Below, piece by piece: positions 1-8,625 of a DNA stretch of 64,000 nt. The DNA is from Paenibacillus dakarensis (lineage in GTDB: Bacteria; Bacillota; Bacilli; Paenibacillales; Paenibacillaceae): NCBI RefSeq assembly GCF_001373415.1, contig NZ_CDSE01000021.1:18942-82941 (forward strand), read 5' to 3'. The translations under genes were made by a program, and so were the position numbers. Numbering within the stretch: position 1 is the first letter of the stretch; the number at the start of each line of letters is the position of its first letter. A model generated the notes under the pieces. That model did no database searches and was not told the origin of the DNA. It saw nothing but the letters and a program-made list of their open reading frames with translations.

Positions 1-36
1 AGCAGATCCATATTAATATATTTAATGATGATCGCG

Positions 37-76
37 AAGAAGGTTACCCTGTTGACTACAGGGTGACCTTCTTTTT
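37..76 (+). terminator. Rho-independent terminator of a gene left of the window
   Basis: Two arms of about 15 bp (37-51 and 59-73, with one G-T wobble) enclose a 7-nt loop and run into TTTTT. It ends a plus-strand transcript that begins before the window. Confidence 0.85.
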
Positions 77-122
77 GTTGCTAGAGGGGTTTCGGGGAGT
101 ATCATACACCCAACATTAGAAG

Positions 123-163
123 GCGAGCGGTCAGCCACACGGGTGGATTGTGCTCGCTTTTTT
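123..163 (+). terminator. Second hairpin with T-tract
   Basis: GCGAGC (123-128) pairs with GCTCGC (152-157), followed by six T. The interior is partly paired. It probably backs up the preceding terminator or ends a short transcript. Confidence 0.6.
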
Positions 164-217
164 CTATGTTATATGCTGTGAAATTGTATCTATCATGAGC
201 CGTGTTAGGTAGTTAAT

Positions 218-245
218 GGTAACTGAATAACTTCCCTGAGCAGGG
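218..245 (+). promoter_or_regulatory. Leader motif shared with the mqo leader
   Basis: GGTAACTG (218-225) is followed after 9 nt by CCTGAGCAGGG (235-245), which can fold as a small hairpin. The same two blocks in the same order lie 5 nt apart at 58776-58799 upstream of mqo. Here they sit about 40 nt upstream of the start of the catalase remnant. I do not recognise a known riboswitch class. A shared RNA element or protein-binding site is an inference. Confidence 0.4.
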
Positions 246-284
246 GTAAATAAATGATGAGAAACCGTAAGGAGGCACAGCGTT

Positions 285-419
285 ATGGACGACGATCGTA
301 GGATATTAACAACACAGCAGGGCCATCCCGTAAGGGATAATCAGAACATCAAGACCGCTGGCAGTCGGGGGCGGACTACATTACAGAATTACCATTCTAT
401 TGAAAAAGCCTCTCATTAG
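285..419 (+). pseudogene. Catalase N-terminal remnant (44 codons)
   Basis: A TAAGGAGG ribosome-binding site (268-275) precedes an ATG at 285 and 44 codons ending in TAG. The peptide begins [19 protein letters not shown] and continues with a [22 protein letters not shown] stretch. This matches the start of clade 3 heme catalases, which read LTT.QG.PV.DNQN..TAG.RG...LQD.H.IEKLAHF. The homology stops at the residues matching IEKLAH, and none of the heme pocket or catalytic His/Asn region is present. About 440 residues of a normal catalase are therefore missing, and no later fragment follows before the lipoprotein gene at 467. The translation start looks intact, so a stable 44-residue peptide is possible but unlikely to be functional. 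It is too short for most ORF callers. Confidence 0.75.
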
Positions 420-466
420 TACTAGGTGTTTGTACATAAAGCGAAGCATAAAAGGGAGAATACAAC

Positions 467-1258
467 ATGAGAAAAACAACAAGTTTCCTATTCATTATGT
501 TATTGGTTATTAGTATGCTTGGATGCAGCAATCAATCTGGAAAAACAGCGGAACAGCCGCCATCACCAGATGATATATTTATCGAGGAATTTGGAAAGGC
601 CATCAATAAAAGATGGACTGCGCAGGATATGCTGGACGACAAGCTTTCTAAAGAAGTTTACTATGAAAAAAATGCTGAAATTCTAGAAGCTGAGTTAGAG
701 AGCATCGAAAAAAGTCTAGCAAATGTAGAAGATAAGGATTTAAAAGAAACGGGCAGTCAGTATGTTGAAGGTGCAAAAAAACAAATTGAAGCATTTAAAA
801 CAACGGATTACGAACTGCAAATTACATATAGTGAAGAATCAGAGAAATTAAGAAAACCTGCACTTATAAAATTGGTTGAGGAATATCATGTAAAGATTGA
901 TGAAGAACATAACCAAACATACAGAGACTTTAAAGAACAGGCAGCCGTTATTAATAAAGAGAACGATGCCAATAAGTACGCGGAAACTCTAGGACAAGAA
1001 ATATCATTCGAAAAGTCAAAAGGTGAGTTTGGCAACATCACGTATAAAGCAATTGTTGAAAATACTTCTGATATTGAATTTGATTCAATAAGCTATGAGG
1101 TTCAATACAAAGATAAAGATGGAATTGTAGTTGGCAATGATTCAATTTACCTGGAAAATTTCTCGCCAGGATCAAAACAAAAGGTAGAATTAATACTGGC
1201 ACCAGAAGATACGAAAACGATATCGATCTCATTGGATCATGTTAATCTGGAACAATAA
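467..1258 (+). CDS. Secreted lipoprotein with a C-terminal FxLYD-like beta domain
   Basis: The 263-residue product starts with a lipoprotein signal peptide: charged MRKTT, a hydrophobic stretch, then lipobox MLGC with Cys20 as the lipidated residue. Residues 30-185 are strongly charged and predicted helical, rich in E/K. Residues 186-263 form a beta-rich segment (GNITYKAIVENTSDIEF, then VQYKDKDG) resembling the FxLYD/DUF3426-type domains of Firmicute lipoproteins. AGGGAG upstream of the ATG fits as ribosome-binding site. It sits alone between the catalase remnant and the GTPase gene. No enzymatic motif is visible, so it is probably an envelope protein of unknown role. Confidence 0.75.
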   Translation: MRKTTSFLFIMLLVISMLGCSNQSGKTAEQPPSPDDIFIEEFGKAINKRWTAQDMLDDKLSKEVYYEKNAEILEAELESIEKSLANVEDKDLKETGSQYVEGAKKQIEAFKTTDYELQITYSEESEKLRKPALIKLVEEYHVKIDEEHNQTYRDFKEQAAVINKENDANKYAETLGQEISFEKSKGEFGNITYKAIVENTSDIEFDSISYEVQYKDKDGIVVGNDSIYLENFSPGSKQKVELILAPEDTKTISISLDHVNLEQ

Positions 1259-1273
1259 TCGAAAATAAACAGA

Positions 1274-1356
1274 TTATTCGATCCAGAGATGTGCTTCTCC
1301 CAATTTCTGTGCTTTAATAAAATAATCAGCATCAACAAGAACATAGAAAGCGGGAT
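1274..1356 (-). pseudogene. Possible C-terminal remnant of an unidentified minus-strand gene
   Basis: The minus strand between the lipoprotein and the GTPase gene reads about 27 protein-like codons (FYVLVDADYFIKAQKLGE, then AHLWIE and a stop). The frame then runs into the antisense of the GTPase gene, where it is no longer plausible. It may be the tail of a gene cut off by whatever brought the GTPase gene here. The family is unknown and chance is possible. Confidence 0.2.
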
Positions 1357-1359
1357 TCG

Positions 1360-3324
1360 ATGAAGCGACTAACCATTGGCCTGTTCGCCCATGTGGATGC
1401 AGGTAAGACAACTTTTGCGGAACAGCTGCTGTACCATACGAACAGTATCCGGTCGCGGGGGCGGGTGGATCACCAGGATGCCTTTCTGGACAACCACGAT
1501 ATCGAGCGGGCAAGGGGCATTACGGTGTTCGCAGATCAGGCAGTCATGGAGTATAAAGGAGACACCTATTATTTGATAGACACGCCCGGGCACGTCGATT
1601 TCTCCCCGGAAATGGAGCGGGCGATACAGGTTATTGATTATGCCATCCTGATTGTAAGTGCGGTTGAAGGTGTCCAGGGCCATACGGAGACGGTATGGCA
1701 GCTGCTGCGCAAGCATCAGATTCCGACGTTCTTCTTTATCAATAAGACGGACCGGATTGGCGCGGATGCAGTCAGAACCGAGGCGGATATCCGTCAGCAG
1801 TTAACGGAGGACGTATGCGGCATTACAGATGGCTTCACTGACGGCATCATCGGCGAGCCGCTGCGGGAGGCCATGGCGGAGCGCGACGAAGCCTTGCTGG
1901 ATGCGTTCCTGGAGGGGAGAGAGGATCCCGTATTCTGGCTGGAGTCCCTGCAAAGGATGATAGCGGGGGGTCTTCTCTTCCCATGTGCTTACGGCTCTGC
2001 GCTTCAGGATACAGGCGTTATGGAATTTCTGAATCAGCTGCATCTGCTGACGACAACGTCTTATGACGAGAATGCTTCGTTCCTAGGGCGGGTATATAAA
2101 ATCCGGCACGATGCAGGCGGCACGAGACTCACGTTCATTAAGGCGCTCGGTGGTCGGCTGAAGGTGAGGGAACAGCTTGGCTACATAAGCGGCGGGGTTC
2201 AATATAACGAGAAAGTCACACAAATCTTCTTGTTGAACGGCTACAAGTCGCAGCCGGTGGAGCAGGTGGCCGCAGGTGATTTGTTTGCAGTTGCCGGATT
2301 GTCCGCCGCCGAGGCTGGACAGGGTCTTGGGTTACTATCAGACAAGTTAGCTTACGAATCAGAGCCAACGCTACAATCGAAGGTGCTATTCGACAATTCG
2401 ATACATGTACAGAAGGTGCTTGGTGCTTTTCGCACGCTGGAGGCGGAGGAGCCGTCCCTGAACGTCGTCTGGGATGAGAAATTACAGGAGATTTCGATCC
2501 GTGTCATGGGATTGATTCAGCTGGAAGTGCTGGAGCAGCTGGTAGGGGAACGATTTGGCTTTGCCATTTCTTTTGGACAACCGCAGATCTTGTATAAGGA
2601 AACGATTCAGTCGGCTGTGAAAGGGTACGGCCACTTCGAACCTCTAAGGCATTATGCAGAAGTGCATCTGCTGATTGAACCGGGAGAACGGGGCAGCGGC
2701 ATTCTGTTCGATAGCAGATGTCATCCCGATGATTTGAACGTCAGCTATCAGAATCTGATTCGGAATCATCTCTACGAACGGGAGCATCACGGACTGCTGA
2801 CCGGTATGCCTGTCACCGATGTAAAGATTACGCTGCTGAGAGGCCGCGCGCATAAAGAGCATACCCATGGCGGCGATTTTCGTGAGGCTGTCTTCCGAGC
2901 GCTGCGGCAGGGGCTGGAGAAGGCTGACAATGTACTGCTGGAGCCTTATTACGATTTCAAAATCAAGGTAGCCATCGATGACATGGGCAGGGTGCTGTCC
3001 GATATTCAGCGTGCTTCAGGTACTTTTGATCCGCCGCATATGGACGAAACGCAAGCGGTAATTACGGGCAGGGCGCCTGTATCGACCTTCATGAACTACA
3101 GTACCGAATTTGCATCGTTTACGCATGGACGCGGCAGTATTCGCTGTGTGTTCAGCGGCTACGATCGATGCCATAATACAGAGGAAGTTATAGAGCGGAT
3201 CGGCTACCGCAAAGAAGCGGATCCCATGTATACATCCTCGTCCATCTTTTGCGCCAAGGGGGCAGGTTACTCAGTGCCATGGGATGAGGCGGAGGCTAAA
3301 ATGCATCTGGAATTAGAACCTTGA
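1360..3324 (+). CDS. EF-G-like GTPase of the tetracycline ribosomal-protection (TetM/TetO) superfamily
   Basis: The 654-residue protein has the full G domain: G1 AHVDAGKT (residues 10-17), an RGIT switch I, G3 DTPGH and G4 NKTD. Domain II and an EF-G-like domain IV/C-terminal part follow. Length and layout match TetM/TetO/TetW-type proteins (about 640 residues), which bind the ribosome and release tetracycline. It starts MKRLTIGLFAHVDAGKTTF, whereas classical TetM starts MKIINIGVLAHVDAGKTTL, so it looks like one of the divergent chromosomal members often annotated 'translation factor GTPase'. Tetracycline resistance is an inference. The ribosome-binding site is weak. A strong terminator follows at 3355. 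Confidence 0.85.
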   Translation: MKRLTIGLFAHVDAGKTTFAEQLLYHTNSIRSRGRVDHQDAFLDNHDIERARGITVFADQAVMEYKGDTYYLIDTPGHVDFSPEMERAIQVIDYAILIVSAVEGVQGHTETVWQLLRKHQIPTFFFINKTDRIGADAVRTEADIRQQLTEDVCGITDGFTDGIIGEPLREAMAERDEALLDAFLEGREDPVFWLESLQRMIAGGLLFPCAYGSALQDTGVMEFLNQLHLLTTTSYDENASFLGRVYKIRHDAGGTRLTFIKALGGRLKVREQLGYISGGVQYNEKVTQIFLLNGYKSQPVEQVAAGDLFAVAGLSAAEAGQGLGLLSDKLAYESEPTLQSKVLFDNSIHVQKVLGAFRTLEAEEPSLNVVWDEKLQEISIRVMGLIQLEVLEQLVGERFGFAISFGQPQILYKETIQSAVKGYGHFEPLRHYAEVHLLIEPGERGSGILFDSRCHPDDLNVSYQNLIRNHLYEREHHGLLTGMPVTDVKITLLRGRAHKEHTHGGDFREAVFRALRQGLEKADNVLLEPYYDFKIKVAIDDMGRVLSDIQRASGTFDPPHMDETQAVITGRAPVSTFMNYSTEFASFTHGRGSIRCVFSGYDRCHNTEEVIERIGYRKEADPMYTSSSIFCAKGAGYSVPWDEAEAKMHLELEP

Positions 3325-3354
3325 ATGCCCTAATTGGACATTTCCATGCAAGAA

Positions 3355-3380
3355 TGCACCTCGAGAGAGGTGCATTTTTT
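3355..3380 (+). terminator. Terminator of the GTPase gene
   Basis: An 8-bp perfect stem (TGCACCTC / GAGGTGCA) with a GAGA loop is followed by TTTTTT. Confidence 0.9.
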
Positions 3381-3551
3381 GTCGTTCATAATTACAGCAA
3401 GATGTGGAAAGTCGGGGGAAGCCCGTTATGTTATTTTATGTGCAGATAAGAATATTCTAATTCGAGATATGAAGGGAGCGGACAGAACGACAGGCTGGCG
3501 TAAACATTACAGATCAGAATCCGTGGGGAGTTTTTTAATAGGGGCATAGAT

Positions 3552-4139
3552 ATGGTAGGCCGAATCCAGTTGGTGAACGTCATACATACGTCAATGGAAG
3601 CCTGGTTAGGCCAGCCCTTATCCTCTGAAATCGAGCCTGAATGGCTCATTCGGAGATACCTGGCTGCATTCGGACCGGCTTCAGTCAAGGACATTCAGGC
3701 ATGGTCTGGGCTTACACGCATTCTTGAAGTTATAAAGTCTATTCGTCCGCATCTGATCACATTTCGAAACGAACGGGGTGAGGAGTTGTTCGATCTGCCG
3801 GATGCACCTAGGCCTGATGCCGATACGCCATCTGCACCGCGGTTCCTTGGCGAGTTCGATAATATGCTGCTTTCCTATGCGGACCGCAGCCGAATCATGG
3901 ATGAGTCATACCGTAAACGTCTTTTTACATCGAATGGAATTATCCGTGCCGCCATTCTCGTCGATGGTTTCGTCGCTGGAAGCTGGAAGCTGACGAGCAG
4001 TCGTGATCATGCTGTTCTGCATATAGAACCATTTCGCGTTCTCTCCAGACAAGATCAAGATGCCTTGTCTGAGGAGGGGATTCGTTTGCTTCGATTTGCA
4101 GGTACGCATGGGGGTGCCTCGGAGATAATTTATCACTGA
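3552..4139 (+). pseudogene. 5'-truncated winged-helix DNA-binding protein (AlkZ/YcaQ-like family)
   Basis: The 195 residues correspond to the C-terminal half of the winged-helix DNA-binding family (PF06224, HTH_42), including the WLGQP, RRYLAAFGPAS and AWSGL signatures and the FDNMLLSYADRSR block. Members are usually about 350-400 residues. The region before WLGQP, some 150-170 residues, is absent, and only about 170 nt of unrelated DNA separate this ORF from the preceding terminator. No good Shine-Dalgarno site precedes the ATG. I call it a truncated remnant. Relatives include the AlkZ-type DNA glycosylases for interstrand crosslinks, but no function can be assumed for this half protein. Confidence 0.65.
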
Positions 4140-4192
4140 CCATTGAAAGGGAAACAGGAGCTTTTACAATGGAGATGAGCATTGCTCCGAAT

Positions 4193-4232
4193 AAAAAAAC
4201 TCCTCCCCGACTGTACAGTCGGAAAGGAGTTT
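4193..4232 (-). terminator. Terminator of the SLH/VWA surface-protein gene
   Basis: Read on the minus strand, AAACTCCT pairs with AGGAGTTT, with an inner palindrome CCGACTGTACAGTCGG, followed by a run of T. It lies just after the stop at 4247. Confidence 0.9.
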
Positions 4233-4246
4233 GCTGTTACTATAGT

Positions 4247-7200
4247 TTATTTCATGTTACGGTACTCATAGTCGGGTTTAATTTCTACCCAAGTTTCTGT
4301 ACCATCTTCATTGCGGGTATAGATGTGATGGTGAGTGGCTTCGATGACATCATAGTAATACCACTTGTCCTTCGTATTGTCAGGCCATGGTTTAGTATCG
4401 GCAAGGACGCCTTCTTCGGTTACCTTGCGGTTCAATACATTATTGATCAGGCACATAGCCTCTGCACGTGTAATGTATTCATTCGGCTTGAAGGTACCGT
4501 CTGGATAGCCCTTAATCCAACCTTTATTCGCAGACGATGCGATGTATTTCTCTGCCCAGTGGCCGCTGATATCGGAGAACATCGTGTTCTCAGTCAAGTC
4601 AAGATCGTCAAATCGGGCAGCGATTACCGCGAATTCTGCTCTTGTAATAGAGTGGGTAGGTCGGAATGTGCCGTCTTTGTAGCCTGAGAGAATGCCTCCG
4701 TTTTCCAGTGTGGATACATGCTTGTTCGACCAGTTCGTCACTTTCATATCCGAGAAAGGATTAGTGGTGTCGTAAAGTGCATCACGGCTCGTTTCTTCCA
4801 ACAGACGATAGAAGATGGCAGCAACTTCTTCACGGGTGATCTCATTCTCTGGTCTTACAGTGCCGTCCGGATAACCACTAATGTAGTCATAGTGGTCTTC
4901 TTTATTTAACACTGGTTTCACCGTGTAGTTGTAAGTAATAGTGACTGCTTCTGCAGGCATCTGACCACTTACATTACTATTCTCATCAATGTTAAGAACA
5001 TTCTCAGGAGTGATGGTTACATTGTTGAAAATATAACCCTGATCCAGTACTTCCTGGCTGATCGCTGCAGTAATGTCCTCGCCCTCTGGCAATTGGGAAA
5101 CTGCTGGAGTGGCAAGTTCTTCGTCACCATCCATGTGCTTCACAGTAAAGTCATATACTTTCGTGTAGTTATAAGTAACAGTGACTGCATTTGCAGGCAT
5201 ATTACCTGTTACATTACCTTTATCATCAGCGTTTAGAGCTTTTTCAGGAGTGATAGTTACACCGCTGAAAATATAACCCTGATCCAGTACTTCCTGGCTG
5301 ACTGCTGTAGTAATTTCTTTGCCTTCTGGCAATTGGGAAACTGCTGGAGTGGCAAGTTCTTTGTCACCATCCATGTGCTTCACAGTAAAGTCATACACCT
5401 TCGTGTAGTTGTAAGTAACAATGACTCCCGCTGCGGGCATTTTACCACTTACATTACTATGCTCATCAATGTTCAGAGCACCTTCAGGCTCGATGGTTAC
5501 ATTGTCGAAAATATATCCTTGATCCAGCACTTCCTGGCTTACTGCCGCAGAAATATCAGTTCCAGGTGGCAAATTTGAAACCTCTGGTTTGATAATTGGT
5601 TGGCCATTAGCCACGTGTTGTACAGTAAGTGTTTGTTTCTTCACATAGTTAAAAGTAACAGTGACTGCATTTGCAGGCATATTACCTGTCACATTACCTT
5701 CTTCATCAACGGTCAGAGCAGTATCTTCAGGATCGATGGTTACGTTGATGTAAGCATAACCTTGATCCAGCACATCTTGACTGACTGCTGCAGAAATGTC
5801 TTTGCCCTCTGGCAATTGGGAAACTGCTGGAGTGGCAAGTTCTTTGTCACCATCCATGTGCTTCACGGTAAAGTCATATACTTTGGTGTAGTTGTAAGTA
5901 ACAATGACTCCCGCTGCAGGCATTTTACCACTTACATTACTATGCTCATCAATGTTCAGAGCACCTTCAGGCTCGATGGTTACATTGTCGAAAATATATC
6001 CTTGATCCAGTACTTCCTGGCTTACTGCCGCAGAAATATCAGTTCCAGGTGGCAAATTTGAAACCTCTGGTTTGATAATTGGTTGGCCATTAGCCACGTG
6101 CTGTACAGTAAGTGTTTGTTTCTTCACATAGTTGAAAGTAACAGTGACTTCTCCCGCAGGCATATTACCTGTCACATTACCTTCTTCATCAACGTTTAGA
6201 ACAGTATCTTCAGGATCGATGGTTACGTTAATGTAGGCATAACCCTGATCCAGCACATCTTGACTGACTGCTGCAGAAATGTCTTTACCCTCTGGCAGTT
6301 TGGAAACCGTTGAAGTGGCAAGCTCTTCGTCACCAGCCATGTGTTTAACGGTAAAGTCATATACTTTGGTGTAGTTGTAGGTGACAGTAACTTCTCCTGC
6401 AGGCATCTGACCAGTAACATTACCTTTATCATCGGCTTTGAGAGCATTTTCAGGCTCGATGGTTACATTGTCGAAAATATATCCCTTATCCAGCACTTCC
6501 TGGCTGACTGCTTCAGAAATCTCAGCCCCAATTGGCTTATTAGTAACCGTTGAATCGATAATTGGTTTGCCATTCGCCATGTGTTGAACAGTAAATGTAT
6601 GTTCTTTCACATAGTTGTAAGTAATTGTGACTTCTGTTTCAGGCATCTGACCGGTCACATTACCTTTATCATCGGCTTTGAGAGCATCTTCTGGAGTGAT
6701 GGTTACATTGCTGTAGGCATATCCCATCTTCAGCACGTCTTGGCTGACTGCTGCAGAAATGTCAGCTCCAATTGCCTCATGGGTAACTGTTGGAGCGATA
6801 ATAGCTTCGCCATCAGCCATATGTTTAACGGTAAGCTTTTGAGATTGTGTAAAAGCAAAATAGATCGTTTCATACGGATGATCTTGAGTAAGCGTAACCT
6901 CTTTTTTATCGGAATCAAGAGGAACATGCTTATAGCCATCAACTACTGGTACGCTTACTTCGTATGTGTTGCCGATTTCCAATCCAGGCTTGTCATTAAC
7001 TTTCATATAATCATGGTAGAGAATATCTGCATCTTCCCAGTTTGCTACAACTTCTGTGCCTTTCAGAGGTTGCCCTTGGGCATTTGCCTTATACCCCTTG
7101 ATAATGATTGATCCTTTACCGTAATTTGCGGTAGGGATAGGGAAATCCTTGGTTGCATCGTTATTATTAACATCTTTATAAAACAGTGTAGTTGTCTTAT

Positions 7201-8407
7201 TCGTAGGATAGTCCTCGAACAGGTTCGGGAACTTGCTCAAGTCCATGCTTACGGTATAGGTAAGTGTTGCAGTGTGACCTTCCTTCAGATCTCCGATATC
7301 CCAGCGAATGGTATCGAGAGTTTCCGAATTATCGCTGCTAGTCAGCGTCACGCGATCCGGATCAGCGATGTAACCGGCTAATTGATTATTTTCAAGCTTT
7401 AAGTTGAACATCTCACCTACCGGGTCAATCACGTAAGAATCTCTGGCTGCGCTCAGGATCTTGCTGGCAATGGCAGAGAATACTTCATTTAGTTCCTCAG
7501 GTTCGGCTGAGTGGTAGCCATCTGCGACTGCACTGTTCTTGAGGACATATTCTGCATCACCTCCCGCTGGAACGCTAAGTCCAACGGAGAAAGTCTTAAT
7601 GCCGGCATCAGCTGCCAGCTTCGCTTCAGAAAGGGTTGCAATACCGTTATCTTTTACGACGTATTCACCAACCGGATATTCTTCGTTGTGCCAGTAATCC
7701 GTTTTAAGCTCATAATGAGAGCCGTCTCCAATACGAGCAGAGTGATCATAATTAAAATTGCTTAAGGTGAAATCATATTTTCCATCGGGCCAAGAATATG
7801 CTTCTGCATTAGATGCAGGAAAGCTGTAAGTTGGTGCACCGTCACTTAGCAGGACGATCACTTTATTCTCAGAGGAGCTTTGGCTCAAGATAGTACGTGC
7901 TGCATAAATACCTTCTTGAATATTGGTTCCTCCATTTGGTCTTTTTATCGTATTTAATTTCTGGATGATACCGTCAAGTTGATCAGCACCGTAAAATGGT
8001 GAATCAGAATTAGCAACACCTGCCTCGCTGTCAAATGTTACTAATGCCACCCGCGATTGAGAACCTTCTGCAAGAAGCTTATTCACCAATAGTTTAGCTG
8101 CTTCTTGTGCCTTTTCAAATTTGTCGTTGTCCTGCATACTGCCTGATTTGTCCATAACCAATACAACATCACTCGCAACTCCAATGTTGTGGTTAGCCCC
8201 TTCGGCAGTGAGGGTAATCTCCCACTCATTATCAGTCCCCTCAACTTTGGTTGCGGTTTTGTCGAGGGCAATTTCACCTGGTTGCAGGGCAGTATCTTCA
8301 GATGCTGCCAGAGCGGGAACAGGGAAAAAACCGCACAGAATTGTCAGGATACAAAGACATGAGATGTATTCCTTCCATTTCCGGCGAAGTACGGTACTGC
8401 TCTTCAT
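4247..8407 (-). CDS. Large S-layer-anchored surface protein: VWA domain, eight tandem beta repeats, three SLH domains
   Basis: This 1386-residue protein starts at the ATG at 8407, chosen for its AAAGGAGGAG site and for the Sec signal peptide it gives (cleavage near ALA-A, residue 34-35). A von Willebrand A domain spans roughly 70-320, with MIDAS motif DKSGS, a later FDSE segment and LLSDGAP. After a linker domain come eight repeats of about 80 residues (about 523-1162), each with TV(K/Q)H at the start, VSQ(D/E)VL.(K/Q)GY in the middle and GNVTG.MP...VT.(T/F)NY at the end. They resemble MucBP-type adhesin repeats. Three SLH domains (about 1165-1350; ISGYPDG, LSGYKDG, IKGYPDG with ITRAE motifs) anchor it to the pyruvylated secondary wall polymer. 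Role: adhesion or matrix binding (inference). The riboswitch upstream suggests c-di-GMP control. Confidence 0.9.
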   Translation of the reverse strand: MKSSTVLRRKWKEYISCLCILTILCGFFPVPALAASEDTALQPGEIALDKTATKVEGTDNEWEITLTAEGANHNIGVASDVVLVMDKSGSMQDNDKFEKAQEAAKLLVNKLLAEGSQSRVALVTFDSEAGVANSDSPFYGADQLDGIIQKLNTIKRPNGGTNIQEGIYAARTILSQSSSENKVIVLLSDGAPTYSFPASNAEAYSWPDGKYDFTLSNFNYDHSARIGDGSHYELKTDYWHNEEYPVGEYVVKDNGIATLSEAKLAADAGIKTFSVGLSVPAGGDAEYVLKNSAVADGYHSAEPEELNEVFSAIASKILSAARDSYVIDPVGEMFNLKLENNQLAGYIADPDRVTLTSSDNSETLDTIRWDIGDLKEGHTATLTYTVSMDLSKFPNLFEDYPTNKTTTLFYKDVNNNDATKDFPIPTANYGKGSIIIKGYKANAQGQPLKGTEVVANWEDADILYHDYMKVNDKPGLEIGNTYEVSVPVVDGYKHVPLDSDKKEVTLTQDHPYETIYFAFTQSQKLTVKHMADGEAIIAPTVTHEAIGADISAAVSQDVLKMGYAYSNVTITPEDALKADDKGNVTGQMPETEVTITYNYVKEHTFTVQHMANGKPIIDSTVTNKPIGAEISEAVSQEVLDKGYIFDNVTIEPENALKADDKGNVTGQMPAGEVTVTYNYTKVYDFTVKHMAGDEELATSTVSKLPEGKDISAAVSQDVLDQGYAYINVTIDPEDTVLNVDEEGNVTGNMPAGEVTVTFNYVKKQTLTVQHVANGQPIIKPEVSNLPPGTDISAAVSQEVLDQGYIFDNVTIEPEGALNIDEHSNVSGKMPAAGVIVTYNYTKVYDFTVKHMDGDKELATPAVSQLPEGKDISAAVSQDVLDQGYAYINVTIDPEDTALTVDEEGNVTGNMPANAVTVTFNYVKKQTLTVQHVANGQPIIKPEVSNLPPGTDISAAVSQEVLDQGYIFDNVTIEPEGALNIDEHSNVSGKMPAAGVIVTYNYTKVYDFTVKHMDGDKELATPAVSQLPEGKEITTAVSQEVLDQGYIFSGVTITPEKALNADDKGNVTGNMPANAVTVTYNYTKVYDFTVKHMDGDEELATPAVSQLPEGEDITAAISQEVLDQGYIFNNVTITPENVLNIDENSNVSGQMPAEAVTITYNYTVKPVLNKEDHYDYISGYPDGTVRPENEITREEVAAIFYRLLEETSRDALYDTTNPFSDMKVTNWSNKHVSTLENGGILSGYKDGTFRPTHSITRAEFAVIAARFDDLDLTENTMFSDISGHWAEKYIASSANKGWIKGYPDGTFKPNEYITRAEAMCLINNVLNRKVTEEGVLADTKPWPDNTKDKWYYYDVIEATHHHIYTRNEDGTETWVEIKPDYEYRNMK
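5403..6368 (-). repeat. 483-bp tandem duplication inside the surface-protein gene
   Basis: Two adjacent 483-bp units (about 5403-5885 and 5886-6368), each encoding two 80-residue repeats (161 codons), are near copies. Within 5403-5643 versus 5886-6126 I see only three or four synonymous differences, so repeats 4 and 6 are identical as protein. This indicates recent unit duplication or gene conversion, and length variation between strains is likely. Confidence 0.85.
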
Positions 8408-8465
8408 GCTGCTCTCCTCCTTTGATGTAAAAACAATGTTGACCTGGAGATGACCCAGGAAATAT

Positions 8466-8512
8466 AAAAATAGTCCCACTGCACCTACGAAACGTTTTAT
8501 GCAGCCGGACTA
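8466..8512 (-). terminator. Riboswitch expression platform: leader terminator overlapping the aptamer
   Basis: On the minus strand TAGTCCGGCTGCA (8512-8500) can pair over 13 positions, with one mismatch and one wobble, with TGCAGTGGGACTA (8483-8471). TTTTTATATT follows. The 5' arm is the 3' part of the c-di-GMP aptamer, so terminator and ligand-bound aptamer are mutually exclusive. This predicts an ON switch (inference). Confidence 0.75.
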
Positions 8513-8582
8513 TCATTAGCAAATCTCATGCTGTTAGACTCCGAAGCTTTGCGACCTGCCCTTTCGAACAGTGTGCCAAATA
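8498..8582 (-). ncRNA. c-di-GMP-I (GEMM) riboswitch aptamer
   Basis: Read on the minus strand, the 5' leader of the SLH/VWA gene carries the ordered hallmarks of RF01051-type aptamers. These are GGCACAC, a first helix capped by a C-GAAA-G tetraloop (TTCGAAAGGG), the invariant junction TCGCAAAGC, then GGAGTCTAA opening the second helix, and TGATAGTCCGGCTGC closing it. The closing P1 helix is short (GCA/TGC plus TTT/AAA with a mismatch). A terminator shares its 3' strand (8466-8512). The start codon follows about 90 nt downstream. Known members bind cyclic di-GMP and often regulate adhesion, motility and surface-protein genes. Confidence 0.88.
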
Positions 8583-8625
8583 TGTATGTATGGGAAATTG
8601 TTGAAAGCTAACATAGTAACTATTG

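Noticed and set aside
1038..1232. 64-codon minus-strand ORF inside the lipoprotein gene
   Set aside because: It lies wholly opposite a well-supported CDS and has no start signal.
1360..3324. Mobile tetracycline-resistance cassette
   Set aside because: No insertion sequence, integrase or conjugation gene flanks it, and base composition matches the neighbourhood. A resident divergent family member is simpler.
3334..3549. 71-codon plus-strand ORF after the GTPase gene
   Set aside because: It runs straight through the terminator at 3355-3380, has no ribosome-binding site and shows no family resemblance. It is not the missing N-terminus of the winged-helix gene.
4197..4232. Possible CRISPR-like or regulatory palindrome CCGACTGTACAGTCGG
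   Set aside because: It is a single copy and forms the core of a normal terminator of the minus-strand gene.
5403..6368. Tandem repeats considered as a CRISPR array or satellite
   Set aside because: They are in-frame protein repeats of about 80 codons with no spacers.
4169..7111. Several plus-strand ORFs of 60-176 codons opposite the surface-protein gene
   Set aside because: They are antisense shadows of the repeats; their similarity to each other only mirrors the repeated coding strand.
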